Origin: CAMFLJ01 sp965279255
GTDB lineage: Bacteria; Actinomycetota; Acidimicrobiia; Acidimicrobiales; Acidimicrobilacustridaceae
DNA: 64,000 nucleotides
Direction: 5' to 3'
Assembly: GCA_965279255.1 (NCBI GenBank)
Contig: OZ257146.1
Span: 434,001-498,000, forward strand
Every line of letters starts with the position of its first letter. The first letter of the stretch is position 1. The position numbers and the translations under genes are program-made. Below are positions 56,590 to 64,000 of this stretch, one piece after another. The notes below the pieces were generated by a model that did no database searches, had not been told where the DNA came from, and saw nothing but the letters and a program-made list of their open reading frames with translations.

Positions 56590-57780
56590 GTGTCCGTCGT
56601 CGAGGCCACACCGGCCGAGCCCACCGAGCCCGCGGAGCCCGAGAGCGACTCGGGCCCCTCGACCCGTTCGCCCCGGCCGTGGTGGGCCCTGCCCGGCGCC
56701 TGGTACCCGGTGGTGGTGTTCGCGGTCTGGCGGGTGGCCCAGGGCGCGGTGACCTGGTGGCTCGGCGGTCGCCTCGTCGAGTCGGCCTACACCTACGACG
56801 GCGCCCACTACCTGCGCATCCTCCACCACGGCTACTGGCACCCCCGCCCGTCGATGCCGTCGCACGCCTTCTTCCCGGGCCTGGCCTGGCTGGCGACGCC
56901 CGTGCGGTGGCTCACCGGCTCCGACGCGGTGACCGTGCACGTCACCGCCACGGCCACCGGGGTCGCCGCGTTCATCGCGATCTGGGGTGTCACCAAGGCC
57001 TGGACCGACGAGCGCACCGCCCGCCTGGCGGTGCTGCTGTTCGCGCTCTTCCCGTCGTCGCTGTTCCTGTGGGCCTTCTACTCCGAAGCCCTGTTCATCG
57101 CGCTCGGCGCCGGGGCGGTGTGGGCCGATCGGCGGGGCAAGCGCTGGGTCGCCGCCCTCTGCTTCGCCGGCATCGCCACGACCCGATCGGTGGGCATCGT
57201 GGTGCCGGCGGTCATCGTGCTGGCCCGCATCATCCGCCAACGCCGCGTCGACCGGTGGTCGGTGACCTACGCCCTCTCGGGGCTGGCCGGCCTCGGGGCG
57301 GTGCTGTTCACCATGCACGTGCAGGTCGGCAACGCCTTCGCCTTCATGGGCGTGCAGAAGGACTGGGGTCGCGAGGTCTCGTGGCCGTGGGCCTCGGTGG
57401 TGCAGGGCATCGACAACCTCACGCCCCGGTACGGCACGGTGATGGTGCCCGCCCTGGTGGCCCGCAACCTCGACCTGTGGGCCGTGGGCATCGTGCTGAT
57501 CGGCATCGTCTACCTGGTGGTGTCGAGGCGGCCGCGCTTCCCGATGGAGGCCTGGATGCTCGGGGTGGCGATGATCGCCCTGGCCCTGTGCTCGAGCGTG
57601 CTGGCCAGCTTCAACCGGTTCGTGCTCGCCGACTGGGTGATCTTCCCCGCCTACGCGTCACTGCTCTACCGCCTGCCGAAGTGGTGGCGCCTGGTGGCCA
57701 CGGTCGCTCTGGCGGTGGCGTGCGTGTTCACGGCCTACGCCCTCATCGGCCGGTTCTCGGTCGGGCGCTTCATCGGCTGA
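56590..57780 (+). CDS. PIG-V/GT-C-type membrane mannosyltransferase-like protein
   Basis: 396 aa, about ten spans after a cytoplasmic N terminus rich in Pro/Glu. PIG-V-like features: YTYDGAHYLRILHHGYWHP (the acidic motif DG.HYL), HAFFPGLAWLATP, and FPSSLFLWAFYSEALFIALG. GT-C enzymes use polyprenyl-phosphate sugars to mannosylate lipids or proteins outside the membrane. No clear Shine-Dalgarno before the GTG; a short leader ORF ends 3 nt before it. Acceptor unknown. Confidence 0.7.
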   Translation: MSVVEATPAEPTEPAEPESDSGPSTRSPRPWWALPGAWYPVVVFAVWRVAQGAVTWWLGGRLVESAYTYDGAHYLRILHHGYWHPRPSMPSHAFFPGLAWLATPVRWLTGSDAVTVHVTATATGVAAFIAIWGVTKAWTDERTARLAVLLFALFPSSLFLWAFYSEALFIALGAGAVWADRRGKRWVAALCFAGIATTRSVGIVVPAVIVLARIIRQRRVDRWSVTYALSGLAGLGAVLFTMHVQVGNAFAFMGVQKDWGREVSWPWASVVQGIDNLTPRYGTVMVPALVARNLDLWAVGIVLIGIVYLVVSRRPRFPMEAWMLGVAMIALALCSSVLASFNRFVLADWVIFPAYASLLYRLPKWWRLVATVALAVACVFTAYALIGRFSVGRFIG

Positions 57781-57878
57781 GGTCGGCCCGGGACTTCGTC
57801 GCCGTCGCGGGTGGCCGGTAGCTTCGGAGCTCGATCGATGCGTGGCCCGTCGGGCCCGCCGAGCCAGGGGGCCCTGCC

Positions 57879-58796
57879 ATCAAGCTGTCACTCGGACTTC
57901 CGACCAGCCACGTCGAGCATCCCGACGAGTGGTGCACCGCCGAGGCCATCACCGAGATGGCGCGGGCCTCCGAGGACGCCGGCCTCGACGCCGTGTTCAT
58001 CACCGACCACCCGGCTCCCGACGTCACCTTCATGAGCAGGGGCGGCCATCACGCCCTCGACCCGTTCGTCGCCCTCACCGTGGCGGCCACGGCGACCACC
58101 CGGCTGCGGCTGCACACGAACCTGGTGATCCTCGCCTACCGCAACCCGTTCATCTCGGCCAAGGCCATCGCCACCCTCGACGTCGTGAGCGGGGGCCGGG
58201 TCATCGTCGGCACCGGTGCCGGCTACCTGGCCCCCGAGTTCGCGGCGCTGGGCGCGGACTTCGACCACCGCAACGACATCACCGACGAGGCCATCGTGGC
58301 CATGAAGGCGATCTGGAGCGGTGAGCCCGTGACGATGGAGGGCCTGCACTTCACCGCCACCGAGACCGTCTCTCTCCCGCTGCCGGTGCAGCGGCCCAAC
58401 CCGCCGATCTGGATCGGCGGGAACTCCAACCGTGCCCTGCGCCGCGCGGTCGAGCACGCCGACGGCTGGAACCCCATGCCGAGCCCGGCCCGCGCCAGCA
58501 AGATGCTGCGCACCCCGCCGATCGAGAGCCTCGATGACCTCGTCCGGCGCATCGGCGACCTGCGGGCGGCCTCCGAGAAGGCCGGGCGCGAGGTGCCGCC
58601 CGAGGTGATCTTCACGCCGATCGGAGCCGCCGCCTTCGGTGGGGAGATCCTCGGCGTCGACCAGTTCGTCGACGAGATCAACGAGCACGCCGCCGTCGGC
58701 GTCGACGCCCTCACCATCAACCTGCCGGGTGCCACCCGAGCCGAGTGGATCGACAAGGTCCGCTGGTTCGGCGCCGAGGTCATCGCCAAGCTGTAG
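57879..58796 (+). CDS. Luciferase-like (LLM class) oxidoreductase with apparent ATC start
   Basis: 305 aa from 57879. The family first strand KLSLGLPTSHVEHPDEWC and helix precede the first in-frame ATG (57957, internal to the helix ITEMARASEDAGL). The codon at the expected start is ATC, with AGGGGG 7 nt before it; no in-frame ATG, GTG or TTG lies nearby upstream. Other motifs are LDAVFITDHPAPD, LHTNLVILAYRNPF, GRVIVGTGAGYL, AIWSGEPVTMEGLHF and PIWIGGNSNRALRRAV. F420- or FMN-dependent oxidation is inferred. Confidence 0.75.
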   Translation: MKLSLGLPTSHVEHPDEWCTAEAITEMARASEDAGLDAVFITDHPAPDVTFMSRGGHHALDPFVALTVAATATTRLRLHTNLVILAYRNPFISAKAIATLDVVSGGRVIVGTGAGYLAPEFAALGADFDHRNDITDEAIVAMKAIWSGEPVTMEGLHFTATETVSLPLPVQRPNPPIWIGGNSNRALRRAVEHADGWNPMPSPARASKMLRTPPIESLDDLVRRIGDLRAASEKAGREVPPEVIFTPIGAAAFGGEILGVDQFVDEINEHAAVGVDALTINLPGATRAEWIDKVRWFGAEVIAKL

Positions 58797-58847
58797 GCCA
58801 GACGGCCGATCGGCCTTCGTCGGGCCTGGCCGGCCTGGCTGTCGTCG

Positions 58848-59951
58848 TCAGCCTCCCAGCCCTCGTTGCACGGCCAGCACGGCCACCCCGGCCAGGAACG
58901 CCGGGCCGCCCACCCGCACTCCGATCGACAGCGCCTCGCGCCACCGGACGTGCAGCCCTCGAGCGCGCACCGTGCGCAGCCACAGGAGGTTCGCCAGCGA
59001 ACCGATCGGGGTCAGCACGGCGCCCGCGTTCACGCCGAGGAGCACGGGCATGAGCGCCGGCCGGTCGACGCCCTGGAGCAGGGCCAGCAGCGCCGGCAGG
59101 TTGTCGACGGTCGCAGCGAGGGCCGCAGCGGTGAGCGAGCCCATGACGGCGCCCATCGCCCCGGAGTGGTTCACGATCGCACCGAGCCGATCACCGGGGA
59201 TCACGAGCGCCACAACGACACCCAGCACGGCCACCGCCGCCGCCGTGGCGAGGGGGATCGAGCGCCAGGGCGCGGACCGAAGCACCAGCACGAGCACCAG
59301 GTCGGCGGCGACGGCCGCCTGCCACGCGGGGAGGCCGATGGCGGGCCCGAGCACGAACGCCACGAGCAGGCCGGTGACCACTGCGCCACCCACGAGCAGC
59401 GCCCGTCGGTCGTCGGGCTCCCCGTTGCCGTCGACGCCGACCTCGGTGCCCGTCGGCCATCCGCCCGTCTGGCCTCCGACCGGGAGCGCCGCCCTGGTGC
59501 GGGCGGCGGCCCAGTGGCGGTGGGTGGCGAAGCCCACGGCCAGCATGGCGACCGTGGCGGGGCCGAGGCTGCGCAGCAGCTCGGCGGTGCCGATGTCGAA
59601 GCGGCCGGTGGCGATCAGCGTGGTGAGGTTCGACACCGGCAGCACCGACGACGCCAGGTTGGCCAGCAGGAAGGGGACGACGGCGAGCACCATCGGGTCC
59701 TCACCCCTCCGCCGGGCGACCTGGAGGTAGAGCGGGGTCAGCAGCACCACCGTGGTGTCGAGGTTCAGCACCGCGGTCGTGGCCGCGGCCAGGAGCCACC
59801 ACGGCCACACCCCGTCGACCCGGTGCGAGACCCGGCGGGCGACGGCGTCGAAGAACCCCAGCTCGCCGAGCAGGTGGGCCAGGGGCACCGCGGCGAGCAG
59901 GAACGCCAGTGCCGGAGCCAGGAGCTGGAGCTGGTCGACGGCGGCGGACAC
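58848..59951 (-). CDS. ArsB/NhaD-type ion transporter family membrane protein
   Basis: 367 aa, about ten spans. Ion-transporter superfamily features: TAVLNLDTTVVLLTPL, LLANLASSVLPVSNLTTLI, ATVDNLPALLALLQG and LLGVNAGAVLTPIGSLANLLWL, which are the two re-entrant half-site motifs of ArsB-like carriers. Might export arsenite or exchange cations or organic anions; no ars genes are near. GTG 59951. The long loop near the middle (about 155-180, Gly-rich) is cytoplasmic. Confidence 0.75.
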   Translation of the reverse strand: MSAAVDQLQLLAPALAFLLAAVPLAHLLGELGFFDAVARRVSHRVDGVWPWWLLAAATTAVLNLDTTVVLLTPLYLQVARRRGEDPMVLAVVPFLLANLASSVLPVSNLTTLIATGRFDIGTAELLRSLGPATVAMLAVGFATHRHWAAARTRAALPVGGQTGGWPTGTEVGVDGNGEPDDRRALLVGGAVVTGLLVAFVLGPAIGLPAWQAAVAADLVLVLVLRSAPWRSIPLATAAAVAVLGVVVALVIPGDRLGAIVNHSGAMGAVMGSLTAAALAATVDNLPALLALLQGVDRPALMPVLLGVNAGAVLTPIGSLANLLWLRTVRARGLHVRWREALSIGVRVGGPAFLAGVAVLAVQRGLGG

Positions 59952-59992
59952 GGCCCCCTCTCTACCCCGGTCGCACGGGGGTGTCGGCGCCC

Positions 59993-59998
59993 TAGGCT
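59993..59998 (+). promoter_or_regulatory. Leaderless -10 (TAGGCT) for the Sua5-type gene
   Basis: TAGGCT ends 6 nt before the GTG at 60005. Confidence 0.5.
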
Positions 59999-60004
59999 CC
60001 CGGC

Positions 60005-61048
60005 GTGACCATCGACCCCGACCGACCTGCGGCCGTGCCGGGCCGACCCGAGGTCGTCGAGGGTGAGGCGGGGGTGGCTCGGGCGGCCGAGCTGATCCGG
60101 GCGGGGGGCCTGGTCGCCTTCCCGACCGAGACCGTCTACGGGCTCGGGGCCGATGCCACCGACCCGGCCGCCGTCGCCCGGATCTTCGCCGCCAAAGGCC
60201 GCCCGTCGGACCACCCGCTGATCGTGCACCTGGGCGAGGCCGGCCTCGTCGAGGCGTGGGCCGACGTCGTGCCGCCCGAGGCCCACCTGCTGGCCGACGC
60301 CTTCTGGCCGGGCCCGCTCACCATGCTCCTGTGGCGCAGCCCCAAGGCGCCCGACGCCGTCACCGGTGGCCGCGACACGGTCGGGCTGCGGGTGCCCGAC
60401 CACCCGCTCGCCCTGCGCCTGCTGCAGGCCGTCGGAGACGGCGTGGCCGCGCCGTCGGCGAACCGCTTCGGTCGGGTGAGCCCGACCACCGCCGCCGACG
60501 TGGTGGCCGACCTCGGCGACTCGGTCGACCTCGTGCTCGACGGCGGTCCGTGCCTGGTGGGGGTGGAGTCCACCATCGTCGACCTCACCGGCGAGGCCCC
60601 CGTGGTGCTGCGCCCGGGTGGCGTCGGGCTCGATCGCCTCGCCGAGGTGCTGGGCCGTGAGCCGGCCGTGCACCAGGGCGCCGCCCCGGAGCGCTCGGCC
60701 CGAGCCCCCGGCATGCTGGCCGCCCACTACGCGCCCACGGCCCGGGTGGTGCTGGCCGAGGCCGGATCGGTGGCCGGGGTCTCGGCCGAGCTGCTCGCCC
60801 GCGGCGAGGGCCGCGTCGGCGTGCTCGCCCCGACCGTCACCGACGGCCTGGCCGACGGGGTCATCGAGCTCGAGCCCGCCGGTGGGCCCGAGGAGTACGC
60901 CCGGCTGCTCTACGGCCGGCTGCGCCAGGCCGATCGGCTGCGCTTCTCGTGGCTGGTGTGCGTGCCCCCGCCCGCTCGCGGCGTCGGGGTGGCGGTGCGC
61001 GACCGGCTCACCCGGGCCGCCGCCGCAGGGGTCAGCCCTTCACCGTGA
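60005..61048 (+). CDS. L-threonylcarbamoyladenylate synthase (Sua5/YwlC type)
   Basis: 347 aa, two domains. YrdC-like domain (about 20-210): VAFPTETVYGLGADA, KGRPSDHPLIVHL, GLRVPDHP, APSANRFGRVSPTTA, and GVESTIVDL. Sua5 C-terminal domain (about 235-347) begins APGMLAAHYAPTARVVL. It makes threonylcarbamoyl-AMP for the t6A modification of tRNAs that read ANN codons. It overlaps the convergent molybdoenzyme gene by 17 bases. Confidence 0.92.
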   Translation: MTIDPDRPAAVPGRPEVVEGEAGVARAAELIRAGGLVAFPTETVYGLGADATDPAAVARIFAAKGRPSDHPLIVHLGEAGLVEAWADVVPPEAHLLADAFWPGPLTMLLWRSPKAPDAVTGGRDTVGLRVPDHPLALRLLQAVGDGVAAPSANRFGRVSPTTAADVVADLGDSVDLVLDGGPCLVGVESTIVDLTGEAPVVLRPGGVGLDRLAEVLGREPAVHQGAAPERSARAPGMLAAHYAPTARVVLAEAGSVAGVSAELLARGEGRVGVLAPTVTDGLADGVIELEPAGGPEEYARLLYGRLRQADRLRFSWLVCVPPPARGVGVAVRDRLTRAAAAGVSPSP

Positions 61049-62651
61049 CCTTGCGGCTGTGCCAGCCGGTGGCCCCGTCGGGCTCGGGTGGCGCCACGTC
61101 GGAGGTCTGCACCTCGCCGGTGCCGTCGGTGGCCCGGACGCGAAGCGTGTGGCCGCCAGGCGCGGCGTCCCACGTCCACTGCCACTGACGCCACGTGCCC
61201 TCGGAGATCTCTGGGCCCAGCTCGGCCTGCTGCCAGTCGCCGTCGTCGACCTGCACCTCGACGGCGCGGATGCCGCGACCCGGTGCCCATGCCACGCCGG
61301 CGACCGCCACGGGCCCGGCCGCCACGCTCGTGCCGGAGCGGGGGACGTCGATGCGCGACTGGGTCTTGATCGGGCCTTCCTTCGACCATCCGAGCGGGAT
61401 CCAGTAGCCGTCGTAGTCCCAGCCCCGCAGCTCGATGCTCGACAGCCACTTGGTGGCCGAGACGTAGCCGTAGAGGCCCTCGATGATCAGCCGAGCGGGG
61501 AAGCCGTGCTCGCGGGGGAGCGGCTCGCCGTTCATGCCGACGGCGACCAGGGCGGTGCGGCCGTCGAGCGCGGCCGAGGTCGGGAAACCGGCGGTGAAGC
61601 CGTCGAGCGATCGGCCCACGATCTGCTCGGCGTCGGGCCCGCTGCGCACGCCGGCCCGCTCGAGCAGGTCGGCGAGGGGCACGCCCTGCCACACCGCGTT
61701 GCCGACGAGGTCGCCGCCCACCTTGTTGGAGACACAGGAGATGGTGATCGGGGCCTCGACCTGGGGCATCGCCAGCAACTCGTCGAACGACAGGGCGAAG
61801 GGGGAGTCGACCGCGCCGTCGATGCGCAGCCGCCAGCCGTCGAGGTCGGGGCGGGGGAGGGTGAGCGCGGTGTCGATCCGGTAGAAGTCGGCGTTCGGGG
61901 TGATGAGCGGCGAGAGCCCCTCGACGGTGAGGCCCTGCGGGATGGTGGTCGTCGGGGTGCCGGCCACCCCCTGGAGCGCGGCGGTGGGCTGGGGGAGCAC
62001 GACGTCGACCGACGTCGTGCCGGGCCGCGAGCGCCCGGCGAGGGCCCGGCCGCCGACGGCAGCCACCACGCCGACCGCCCCGGCGGTGCCGGTCCAGGTG
62101 AGGAAGGCCCGGCGGTCGGCCACGCCGCGACCGGGCTGAGGGATCGGTGCGGCGCCACCCGCGGTCGCGGCCGCCGCTGCCGGCAGCGCGGCGTCGTCGG
62201 GGAGGCGCCGGAGGAGGAGCGACAGGGTCACGCTGCCGGCGACGGCCGCGCTCAGCGCGGCGAGCACGGTGACGGCGTCGTCGGCGAGCGGGTCGCGCAG
62301 GCCGGCGACCATGCCGATCAGGGCGACGGCACCGAAGGCCACGGGGCCGACCCACGGACGGCGCCGCGCCGCCGGTCCGACCACGGCCCCGAGGGCGAGG
62401 CACACCACGACGATGGTGGCGACCAGCACCGGCTTGTCGGCGGTGCCGAGGGAGTCGATGCCGGTGCGCACGAGGCTGCCGGGCGCCTGGTCGATGACCT
62501 CGCCGCCGACCGACCCCACGAGGGACTGGCCGGGGTTGCCCGTGGCCGAGAGCAGCTCGCCGACCCCGAGGGCGACCCCGGCGGAGGCGACCCCCGCCAG
62601 CCGGGCCAGGCCGCGCGAACCGGTCGGTCGGGCGATGGTGGTGACGGCCAT
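61032..62651 (-). CDS. Membrane-anchored molybdopterin-dependent oxidoreductase (sulfite oxidase fold)
   Basis: 539 aa. Four N-terminal spans (about 17-147), another hydrophobic segment (about 187-205), then an oxidoreductase molybdopterin domain: PNADFYRIDTALTLP, LSFDELLAMP, ITISCVSNKVGGDLVGNAVWQG with C306 as the Mo ligand, and GMNGEPLPREHGFPARLI. The C-terminal Mo-co dimerisation domain follows (IKTQSRIDVPRSGTSV, GVAWAPGRGIRAVEVQVDDG). ATG 62651 is used; 62669 is an equal alternative. It could use cofactor made by moaA, moaC and moeA. Substrate unknown; a reductase or sulfite oxidase role is possible. Confidence 0.85.
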   Translation of the reverse strand: MAVTTIARPTGSRGLARLAGVASAGVALGVGELLSATGNPGQSLVGSVGGEVIDQAPGSLVRTGIDSLGTADKPVLVATIVVVCLALGAVVGPAARRRPWVGPVAFGAVALIGMVAGLRDPLADDAVTVLAALSAAVAGSVTLSLLLRRLPDDAALPAAAAATAGGAAPIPQPGRGVADRRAFLTWTGTAGAVGVVAAVGGRALAGRSRPGTTSVDVVLPQPTAALQGVAGTPTTTIPQGLTVEGLSPLITPNADFYRIDTALTLPRPDLDGWRLRIDGAVDSPFALSFDELLAMPQVEAPITISCVSNKVGGDLVGNAVWQGVPLADLLERAGVRSGPDAEQIVGRSLDGFTAGFPTSAALDGRTALVAVGMNGEPLPREHGFPARLIIEGLYGYVSATKWLSSIELRGWDYDGYWIPLGWSKEGPIKTQSRIDVPRSGTSVAAGPVAVAGVAWAPGRGIRAVEVQVDDGDWQQAELGPEISEGTWRQWQWTWDAAPGGHTLRVRATDGTGEVQTSDVAPPEPDGATGWHSRKVTVKG

Positions 62652-62729
62652 GCGCCCATGCAACACCATGGCCCGGGCAATCCGTCGCTCGGGGTGCTGA
62701 ACATTCGCGAAAGTGGTCGGCCCGATGCC

Positions 62730-62747
62730 CTACCGACTGGTCGGTAG
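62730..62747. promoter_or_regulatory. TetR-type operator overlapping the desaturase promoter
   Basis: CTACCGAC-TG-GTCGGTAG, a perfect 18-bp palindrome of the form bound by many TetR regulators. Its last three bases are the start of TAGGCT (62745-62750), the likely -10 of the desaturase gene, so a bound repressor would block transcription. It lies 79 nt from the molybdoenzyme start on the other side. Confidence 0.7.
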
Positions 62748-62815
62748 GCTACCGTTCGACGGGTCATCGAACCGCCTCCGGGTGACCCTCCCTTCCCCCC
62801 CGCCAGGACTGCTCA

Positions 62816-63955
62816 GTGCCCTACGCCCCCCAGCTCGCGGCGCCGTCCGACCTCGAGGTCGACGGCTCGGTCTCCACCCTCGCCCTCCCCAAGGTCACGT
62901 CTCCCTACGACCGGGGCCCCGACGAGAAGGTCAACCGCAAGGCGTCCATCCCGTTCCTGCTGGTGCACCTGGCGGCGGTCGTCGGCCCTCTCGTGTTCGG
63001 GGTGACCACCAAGGCCATGATCGCCTTCGTCGTCATGGTCTGGGGCCGGGAGTGGTTCATCACCGCCGGCTACCACCGGTACTTCGCCCACCGGGCGTAC
63101 AAGACCAACCGGGCCTTCCAGCTCTTCCTCGCCGTCGGCGGCGCCAGCTGCGCCCAGAAGGGCCCGCTGTGGTGGGCCGGCAACCACCGCGAGCACCACC
63201 GCTACAGCGACACCGAGCTCGACATCCACTCGCCGTTGCGGGGCTTCTGGTGGAGCCACGTCGGCTGGATCCTCTGCGACAAGTACGACGAGATCCCGAT
63301 CGAGCGCATCCGCGACTTCGCCAAGTTCCCCGAGCTGCGGTGGGTCGACAAGTGGAACGGCCTGTTCCCGTGGATCGCCGCCATCGCCTGCTTCGCCTTC
63401 GCCGGCTGGTCGGGCCTGTTCTTCGGCTTCTTCCTCGGCACGGTCGTGCTCTGGCACAACACGTTCCTGGTGAACTCGCTCGCCCACGTCATGGGTCGCC
63501 GTCGCTACGTCACCGACGACACGAGCCGGAACTCGCTGCTGATCGCCATCACGACCCTCGGCGAGGGGTGGCACAACAACCACCACTACTACCAGGCGTC
63601 GGCTCGCAACGGCTTCTTCTGGTGGGAGATCGACGTCACCTACTACGTCCTCAAGGCCCTCAGCTGGGTCGGCCTCGTGCGTGACCTCAAGGTGCCCACG
63701 CCGGAGATCCTCGCCGCCAACCGCGTGGCCGACGGCAACTTCGACATCGGCACCTACAAGTCGCACTGGGCCCGGGCCCAGGCCGCGGTGGCCCACAGCC
63801 ACGCCGAGGTGGTCCAGCCCGACGGCGTCGTGCGGGCGATCGAGATCGAGAAGCTGGCGGTCGACGACGACCTGCACCGGGCGATGGCGTCGGCCGAGCA
63901 GCTCGCTCGCGTCACCCGACGCGCCAACAAGGACCTCGGCATCGTCGACGCCTGA
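62816..63955 (+). CDS. Acyl-CoA delta-9-type fatty acid desaturase
   Basis: 379 aa. Three histidine boxes in order: HRYFAH (87-92), HREHH (124-128) and HNNHH (253-257), which bind the di-iron centre. Four membrane spans (about 45-78 and 183-215). It introduces a double bond into acyl-CoA in the membrane. The roughly 75-residue C-terminal tail is helical and soluble. The GTG start is not marked by a clear ribosome-binding site. Regulation by acyl-CoA through a TetR repressor at 62730 fits known desaturase control but is inferred. Confidence 0.93.
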   Translation: MPYAPQLAAPSDLEVDGSVSTLALPKVTSPYDRGPDEKVNRKASIPFLLVHLAAVVGPLVFGVTTKAMIAFVVMVWGREWFITAGYHRYFAHRAYKTNRAFQLFLAVGGASCAQKGPLWWAGNHREHHRYSDTELDIHSPLRGFWWSHVGWILCDKYDEIPIERIRDFAKFPELRWVDKWNGLFPWIAAIACFAFAGWSGLFFGFFLGTVVLWHNTFLVNSLAHVMGRRRYVTDDTSRNSLLIAITTLGEGWHNNHHYYQASARNGFFWWEIDVTYYVLKALSWVGLVRDLKVPTPEILAANRVADGNFDIGTYKSHWARAQAAVAHSHAEVVQPDGVVRAIEIEKLAVDDDLHRAMASAEQLARVTRRANKDLGIVDA

Positions 63956-64000
63956 GGCCCGGCGGCCGAGCGCGCCGTCTGGTTTCCCGCCCGCCCGGGT

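Overview
This 64 kb window comes from a high-GC (about 70% or more) chromosome with ATG/GTG starts, many ATGA/GTGA overlaps, lipobox lipoproteins and TANNNT -10 boxes 6-8 nt before start codons. It fits an actinomycete. The gene families present (SCP2-type thiolases with OB-fold partners, luciferase-like oxidoreductases, amidohydrolase-2 proteins) suggest class Acidimicrobiia, but that is inference. I find 66 protein genes, one tRNA-Ala(CGC), no rRNA, no CRISPR array and no insertion sequence.

Layout. 0-2.5 kb: end of an Nfu-type Fe-S protein facing a FUSC membrane protein. 2.7-24 kb: a catabolic region with two crotonases, two OB-fold (DUF35-type) proteins, three Cys-less thiolase-like proteins, two acyl-CoA synthetases, four SDRs, an amidohydrolase, a SnoaL-like protein, a degenerate DapA-fold protein, MarR and GntR regulators, and an orphan branched-chain-type solute-binding lipoprotein. 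This looks like CoA-dependent breakdown of a hydrophobic substrate I cannot name. 24-31 kb: YkgJ-type protein, the operon flippase-PAP2-dxs, a lipoprotein and a FlK-type thioesterase. 30-35 kb: TldD with two TldE/PmbA paralogues. 35-38.5 kb: UppP, a CapA-type lipoprotein, a SAF-domain protein, and an FmdB zinc ribbon preceded by a near-consensus CIRCE site. 38.7-47.4 kb: galU, moeA/glp, moaA, moaC, a SepX/GlpR-like membrane protein and a translin-family protein, interrupted by metabolic genes. 47.5-48.9 kb: duplicated CAP lipoproteins and the tRNA. 49-51 kb: a sulfide operon (SQR, DsrC/TusE, DsrE). 51-64 kb: IclR, amidohydrolase, thiolase, a degenerate isochorismatase-like protein, TetR, a PIG-V-like mannosyltransferase, a luciferase-like oxidoreductase with an apparent ATC start, an ArsB-like transporter, Sua5, a membrane sulfite-oxidase-fold molybdoenzyme and an acyl-CoA desaturase.

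Cooperation. The Cys-less thiolases with OB-fold partners are organised like the Ltp2/ChsH2 retro-aldolase modules of steroid side-chain degradation. moaA, moaC and moeA could supply cofactor to the molybdoenzyme at 61-62.6 kb. GalU, the MoeA-like protein and the SepX/GlpR-like protein echo the division locus of Corynebacteriales. SQR, DsrC and DsrE would oxidise sulfide and pass on sulfane sulfur.

Signals beyond genes. There are two families of dispersed palindromes (five copies and two copies, the second with paired compensatory changes), two shared bidirectional -10 boxes, about eleven predicted leaderless starts, a TetR-type operator on the desaturase promoter, and a G-tract palindrome upstream of the sulfide operon. 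No stretch of more than 300 bases lacks a gene.
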